The notes beneath the pieces are model-generated. The model made no database searches. It was not told the DNA's origin and saw only the letters and a program-made list of their open reading frames with translations. This document shows, piece by piece, positions 29,938 to 33,478 of a DNA stretch of 33,478 nucleotides (the first letter of the stretch is position 1; each line of letters opens with the position of its first letter). This DNA comes from an uncultured Clostridium sp. (lineage in GTDB: Bacteria; Bacillota; Clostridia; TANB77; CAG-508), in NCBI GenBank assembly GCA_947574235.1, contig CANPIU010000017.1:1-33478 (forward strand), in the 5' to 3' direction. A program made the position numbers and the translations under genes.

Positions 29938-32781
29938 ATGAATGAAGAAGAGGTAAAAAATAAAATTGTTATTCCATTTCTAAATAGCATAGGATTTGAT
30001 AGTAAACAATTAAGTTTTGAAAAAAGTTTTAATTTATGTTTAGGAAAGAGATTGTTGCCTAAAGAAGATATAAGTTTAAATGGAAGATTAGATATATTGG
30101 TTAAGTTTAATGATAATCCTTTTATGTTATTTGAATTAAAGAGAAATGACAAGAAATTAGATGAAAAAGATATTAAGCAAGCATTATCTTATTCAAAATT
30201 GATAGAAGGTATAGTGCCATATACAGTTTTAACTAATGGAGTAGAATTTAAAATCTATAATACTTTTTCTGAAGAAGAACTAGATGTAACCAATAAATTG
30301 GATGTAAACATTAAAAAAACAATGGAAGAATCTTTAAAGTATAGATTTGATGCTTTGAAAAATATCATTTGTTTTTCAGAAGAAAATTTATATAAAGTGT
30401 TAAGTAAAATTAATGAGAGTGAATTGAATAAATTAAGAGATAATAAATATATACCTGATATATATGTTGAAAGAGAGGAAGTTATAGAAACTTTTGAAAG
30501 ATATTTAGATGATTCAACAACACAAATATTTCTTTTAAAAGGAGAATCTGGGACAGGAAAGACTAATGAAATATGTAGTTTAGTAGAAAACGAAATGAAA
30601 AGAAATATAGTATTATTTTATAATTCATGTTATATAAATAAGCCTATAATAGAGAATATTGCGGAAGACTTTAATTTGAGATTTTCAGAACAATTATCAC
30701 CTAGACAGTTATTTGAAAGAATAGATTCAATTGCAAATGAAACTAATAAAAAAATTTTAATTTTTATAGATGCAATAGATGAATTAATAGCTTTTAAAAA
30801 TCCAATTATAGAAATAGATAATTTTTTAGATTGTATAAAAGATTTCTCCAATATAAAAGTATGTTTTTCGTGTAGAAGTTCTTATGAAGAAATGTTTGAT
30901 AATATTAGAGGTGTAAAATCTAATTTTTCGATTATGAAGAAAAAGAGTATAGAATTACAAAAGTTCAATACATATCAAAAAGAGCAAATTATTCAGAAGT
31001 ATTCGAAATTTTATAATGTTATAGTTGAAGAAGATATAAGAAAAAGTTTGATAAATGATGTTAATAATGGATTCTTATTTAAAATTATATTTCAAACATA
31101 TAATAATAGTGTACTACCGAAAGAATATGAGGAAAAACAAATTTTTGAGAAATATATAGAATTGATATCTGTAAATAATTCATTTGATACAGAGGAATTT
31201 TTAGAGATTTTAAAAATAATAGGAGATATGTTTATAAATGCAAAGATAGATGAGAATAGGTTTATTAGTATAAAAGAAAGTGAATTAGATAAAAGAATTA
31301 ATAAAAGCAAAATCACACTAAAATTAAAAGATTTGTATGCAAACAATATATTAATAAAAAGTTTAGATAAAGACGAAGTTGTTTATTTAGAAATGTATTA
31401 TAGACCATTATTGTATTACATTATTACATTTATATGTGAAGAATTGGATGAAAGACGAGGAGAAGAATTAGAGAAATCTTTAATTAAACTGAACAATAAC
31501 AATGAAACAAAAGAGGCATTAGAATGGTTTAAAAAATATATAAAAGATTCACAGTATAGTAGTATATTAAACTATAAAAAAGAATATGCAAAAAATATTT
31601 TAGTAGAATATAGGAATATGATAGAGAAATATTGTCCAAATTTAAAAGATAGATTTGAGCATGGAACAGATATTAATGATATAGGCATAATTACAGATAA
31701 TGGTAAAGATTATTTATCATTTAGTAACTATAGTTTTTTTATGAATAATAATAATGATGATGATGTGAAATTATTAGACATTAAAGAAAATTGGCTTCAG
31801 TATGGAACTAACTATCGTTCAAGTTCTCGTGGGAAAATTACAAGTGAGAAAATTTTTATTGATAGATTGTCAAAAATTGTAAAAAATAGACAATTGGTAG
31901 AAAATGACTGTAAAAACATTTTAAAAGAAGAAATTTTAGATTTTATAATGAAAAACCCATTAATGTTTGGCTATTCTAAAGATATTTGCAGAAACTTTTT
32001 TCCAAATTATAACGAATTAATTCCTATTGATTTGACTCAATTGAAGAACAAAGCATTACAATATATGGCTAAAATTCTTTATGAGTCAAATGAAAACCAA
32101 ATAACTAAAGAAGAATATATAGAAAAAGTTATAAAACATGAAATTGAATTGCCAGAGGTTAAAATTTCTAGCAGTAATATGTACTTGTCAAGTATGATAC
32201 AGGTAATAGAATACTACTGTAAAGAATATGGAAATGTTATAGATGAATTACCATGGAAAATTCCAAAAGTTATAAATGAAAATCATACAAGTAATTGGAT
32301 TTCTGATATTGTAATAGAGAAATTTTCATTAGATGAATTGGAGTTATATATTAAGGATGTAGTTACAAAATCTATAAATGAGTATATTATATTTATTGAA
32401 AATAATTTTCAGGAAATAAAAGATATGTTTAAATTATATTTATATATGAAAAATGGAATAATAATAGACTTTTTATTGTTAAAAGATCAAGATGGAAAGT
32501 TTGGCAAATATTCATCACACATTCAATATAGAGATAATTCAAAAGAAAATAAATTAATTATAAATTATGAATATAGAGAAGAAAAATGGAATAATCAGTT
32601 TTTGAATGAAAGTGATGAATTTATTAGGCAAATAGCTGGAGGATTAAGTGAATATTTTTTTCATTCGTTTGAAGCAAGTAATTCGGGCAATAATAAATAT
32701 TTTGTAATAAAAAATATAATTTATAATTATTTAGAGAGCGATTTTAAAAAAATAGAAGAATACTTTAAAAGTGAAAGCTAA
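29938..32781 (+). CDS. PD-(D/E)XK nuclease-STAND NTPase, defence-like
   Basis: 947 aa, largest gene of the window, 10 bp after abiEii. Residues about 1-130 are a type I restriction HsdR-N-like PD-(D/E)XK nuclease: D52 (GRLDILV), E66-x-K68 (FELKRN) and the QALSY helix. Residues about 175-450 form a STAND/NACHT-type NTPase: Walker A GESGTGKT (202-209), Walker B LIFIDAIDEL (274-283; D278, D281-E282), SCRSS (311-315). The remaining 500 residues are helical and charged, probably a sensor, and show no repeat that I can identify. Nuclease plus STAND ATPase plus large C-terminal sensor is the plan of antiphage Avs-like proteins, in which ligand binding triggers the nuclease. It is not a known Avs type to my eye. 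Linkage to AbiE supports a defence role. Confidence 0.8.
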   Translation: MNEEEVKNKIVIPFLNSIGFDSKQLSFEKSFNLCLGKRLLPKEDISLNGRLDILVKFNDNPFMLFELKRNDKKLDEKDIKQALSYSKLIEGIVPYTVLTNGVEFKIYNTFSEEELDVTNKLDVNIKKTMEESLKYRFDALKNIICFSEENLYKVLSKINESELNKLRDNKYIPDIYVEREEVIETFERYLDDSTTQIFLLKGESGTGKTNEICSLVENEMKRNIVLFYNSCYINKPIIENIAEDFNLRFSEQLSPRQLFERIDSIANETNKKILIFIDAIDELIAFKNPIIEIDNFLDCIKDFSNIKVCFSCRSSYEEMFDNIRGVKSNFSIMKKKSIELQKFNTYQKEQIIQKYSKFYNVIVEEDIRKSLINDVNNGFLFKIIFQTYNNSVLPKEYEEKQIFEKYIELISVNNSFDTEEFLEILKIIGDMFINAKIDENRFISIKESELDKRINKSKITLKLKDLYANNILIKSLDKDEVVYLEMYYRPLLYYIITFICEELDERRGEELEKSLIKLNNNNETKEALEWFKKYIKDSQYSSILNYKKEYAKNILVEYRNMIEKYCPNLKDRFEHGTDINDIGIITDNGKDYLSFSNYSFFMNNNNDDDVKLLDIKENWLQYGTNYRSSSRGKITSEKIFIDRLSKIVKNRQLVENDCKNILKEEILDFIMKNPLMFGYSKDICRNFFPNYNELIPIDLTQLKNKALQYMAKILYESNENQITKEEYIEKVIKHEIELPEVKISSSNMYLSSMIQVIEYYCKEYGNVIDELPWKIPKVINENHTSNWISDIVIEKFSLDELELYIKDVVTKSINEYIIFIENNFQEIKDMFKLYLYMKNGIIIDFLLLKDQDGKFGKYSSHIQYRDNSKENKLIINYEYREEKWNNQFLNESDEFIRQIAGGLSEYFFHSFEASNSGNNKYFVIKNIIYNYLESDFKKIEEYFKSES

Positions 32782-32895
32782 AGGCAGGAAAGCGACATTA
32801 ACATATCGCCTATACACATAGAAGGACAAGCCTTCAAGAGTTAATAAAAGAACAAAAATTATATTAGACATAGAAAATAGAGAATAAAAAGGGAA
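32782..32895. other. Intergenic, small hairpins
   Basis: No gene. GAAGG-ACAAG-CCTTC (32820-32834) and GCGA/TCGC can form small hairpins. Nothing else is supported. Confidence 0.4.
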
Positions 32896-32924
32896 TTGAT
32901 TTTACAAAAATGCGATAATATAAT
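32896..32924 (+). promoter_or_regulatory. Promoter for the small downstream ORF
   Basis: TTGATT (32896-32901), 17 bp, TATAAT (32919-32924). Confidence 0.6.
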
Positions 32925-32936
32925 GATAGCATGAAA

Positions 32937-33029
32937 AAAGAGCAAAGAGATTAGAAAAATTCTAGATTCTTTGTTCTTTTTCGTTACACATATACCTGTT
33001 GACACTAAATCAAAGATTTAGACAACAGG
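32937..33029 (+). terminator. Terminator-like hairpin plus second hairpin in leader
   Basis: AAAGAGCAAAGA (32937-32948) pairs with TCTTTGTTCTTT (32968-32979, one G-U) and ends in a T run. It lies only 12 bp after the promoter. A second hairpin follows: CCTGTTG (32995-33001) with CAACAGG (33023-33029), and CTAAATC (33005-33011) with GATTTAG (33015-33021). The arrangement looks like an attenuated leader. Confidence 0.55.
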
Positions 33030-33060
33030 ATTTTCAAATTTAAAGAAAAGGAGCAATTTC

Positions 33061-33237
33061 ATGCTACATGATTACAATATTGAAATTAATAACTCTAATG
33101 AGTTAAAAGATAATACTATGCTAAATTGTAGCATGGAATTATCACTCTTAAATAATTTACTTAGAGAAAATTTAATAATTGGTTCGAAGCAACAAGAAAT
33201 AAAAAGAAAAATACTAAAAGATTACAAACTTTTATAA
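33061..33237 (+). CDS. Small protein, SHOCT-like C-terminus
   Basis: 58 aa, too short for most callers. ATG 7 bp behind AAAAGGAG. The C-terminal part ELSLLNNLLRENLIIGSKQQ followed by a basic helix ending KILKDY resembles the short SHOCT-like segment seen in small proteins beside recombinases on clostridial mobile elements. No further support. It may mark the start of an element extending past the window. Confidence 0.45.
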   Translation: MLHDYNIEINNSNELKDNTMLNCSMELSLLNNLLRENLIIGSKQQEIKRKILKDYKLL

Positions 33238-33478
33238 TTTCAATTTACTTTTTATCTAAAAAATGATATAAAATTATTAAGTTTTATCTCTAGGAGGAAT
33301 GGAGGTTTAAATGAAAATTAACAATAAAAATAAAAAACTGTGGTAGGTATTATCTCAAATCAGTCAAAGCTGTAAAAAATGAAACAAATCCACAGTGCAA
33401 ATATATATATATATAATTTTAAAAGAAAGACTAACTATTAATTGTCAATAGATTTATTAAAAATTTTTTAATAGATTT
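33238..33478. other. Window end, no confident gene
   Basis: Two closely spaced ribosome binding sites (AGGAGG 33293-33298, GGAGG 33301-33305) precede tiny frames (MEV at 33299, then an 11-codon frame 33311-33346). An (AT)n run and a T-rich tail follow. The gene these sites serve may be broken here or begin outside. Confidence 0.35.

Noticed and set aside
29892..31346. Minus-strand ORFs within the STAND gene
   Set aside because: Phe/Ile/Leu-rich shadows of the + strand gene without ribosome binding sites.
33311..33346. Tiny 11-codon frame at window end as a gene
   Set aside because: Good ribosome binding site but no recognisable product; left as part of the terminal region.

Overview
The window is 33.5 kb of very AT-rich, densely packed DNA. 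It reads as a low-GC Firmicute, most likely an uncultivated gut Clostridia lineage. The supporting signs are strong AGGAGG-type ribosome binding sites, AGA-dominated arginine usage, a spore-photoproduct-lyase-like gene, class II lysS, recG, thyA/folA and a clostridial-style prepilin. Nearly all genes are on the + strand; the one clear exception is an aldo/keto reductase at 21947-22822.

Layout. 152-3771: sensor kinase, membrane-anchored protein and PflX-like radical SAM enzyme. 3942-4599: HicAB toxin-antitoxin with its own promoter. 4658-6599: folate/nucleotide/CoA genes thyA, folA, coaE. 6650-9082: SplB-like radical SAM protein, a DUF4160/DUF2442 pair and a YgjP-like protein. 9248-10826: tRNA-Gln and a prepilin with a LamG-like domain. 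10918-17744: lysS, Fic, M50 protease, tsaD, metallophosphoesterase, recG. 17835-18297: small membrane protein and tRNA-Leu. 18423-24985: MFS transporter, SDR, MBL hydrolase, HAD hydrolase, aldo/keto reductase, S51 peptidase, RlmD-type rRNA methyltransferase. After a gene-poor junction (24986-25550) with a MITE-like inverted repeat, the DNA becomes more AT-rich and ATA-rich. That part (25551-32781) looks acquired: a GNAT-phosphotransferase fusion, a methyltransferase, a GNAT, then a defence cassette of AbiEi/AbiEii plus a 947-aa PD-(D/E)XK nuclease-STAND NTPase. The last 700 bp carry hairpins, a promoter and one small ORF.

The most striking result is a translational signal. Four genes are broken by simple +1 frameshifts at five places: folA once, tsaD twice, a 64-aa membrane protein once, and rlmD once. 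At every place the extra base is the C of an in-frame CGG codon. Skipping that C (NNN C GGN) restores a full-length protein, and the restored residue is a glycine the family expects. By manual scan of all called genes I find no other in-frame CGG, while about 35 out-of-frame CGG trinucleotides lie in undisturbed genes. Because tsaD and folA are normally essential or important, decay is unlikely. The window suggests a genome in which CGG is not read as arginine and instead causes a +1 shift, or in which CGGN is read as a four-base glycine codon. I know of no description of such a system. A fifth gene (MBL hydrolase) is interrupted by an in-frame UGA and is a separate case.

Second in interest is the abiE promoter region. 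It has two related 48-bp perfect or near-perfect inverted repeats, one lying exactly over the promoter, as expected for AbiEi autoregulation.
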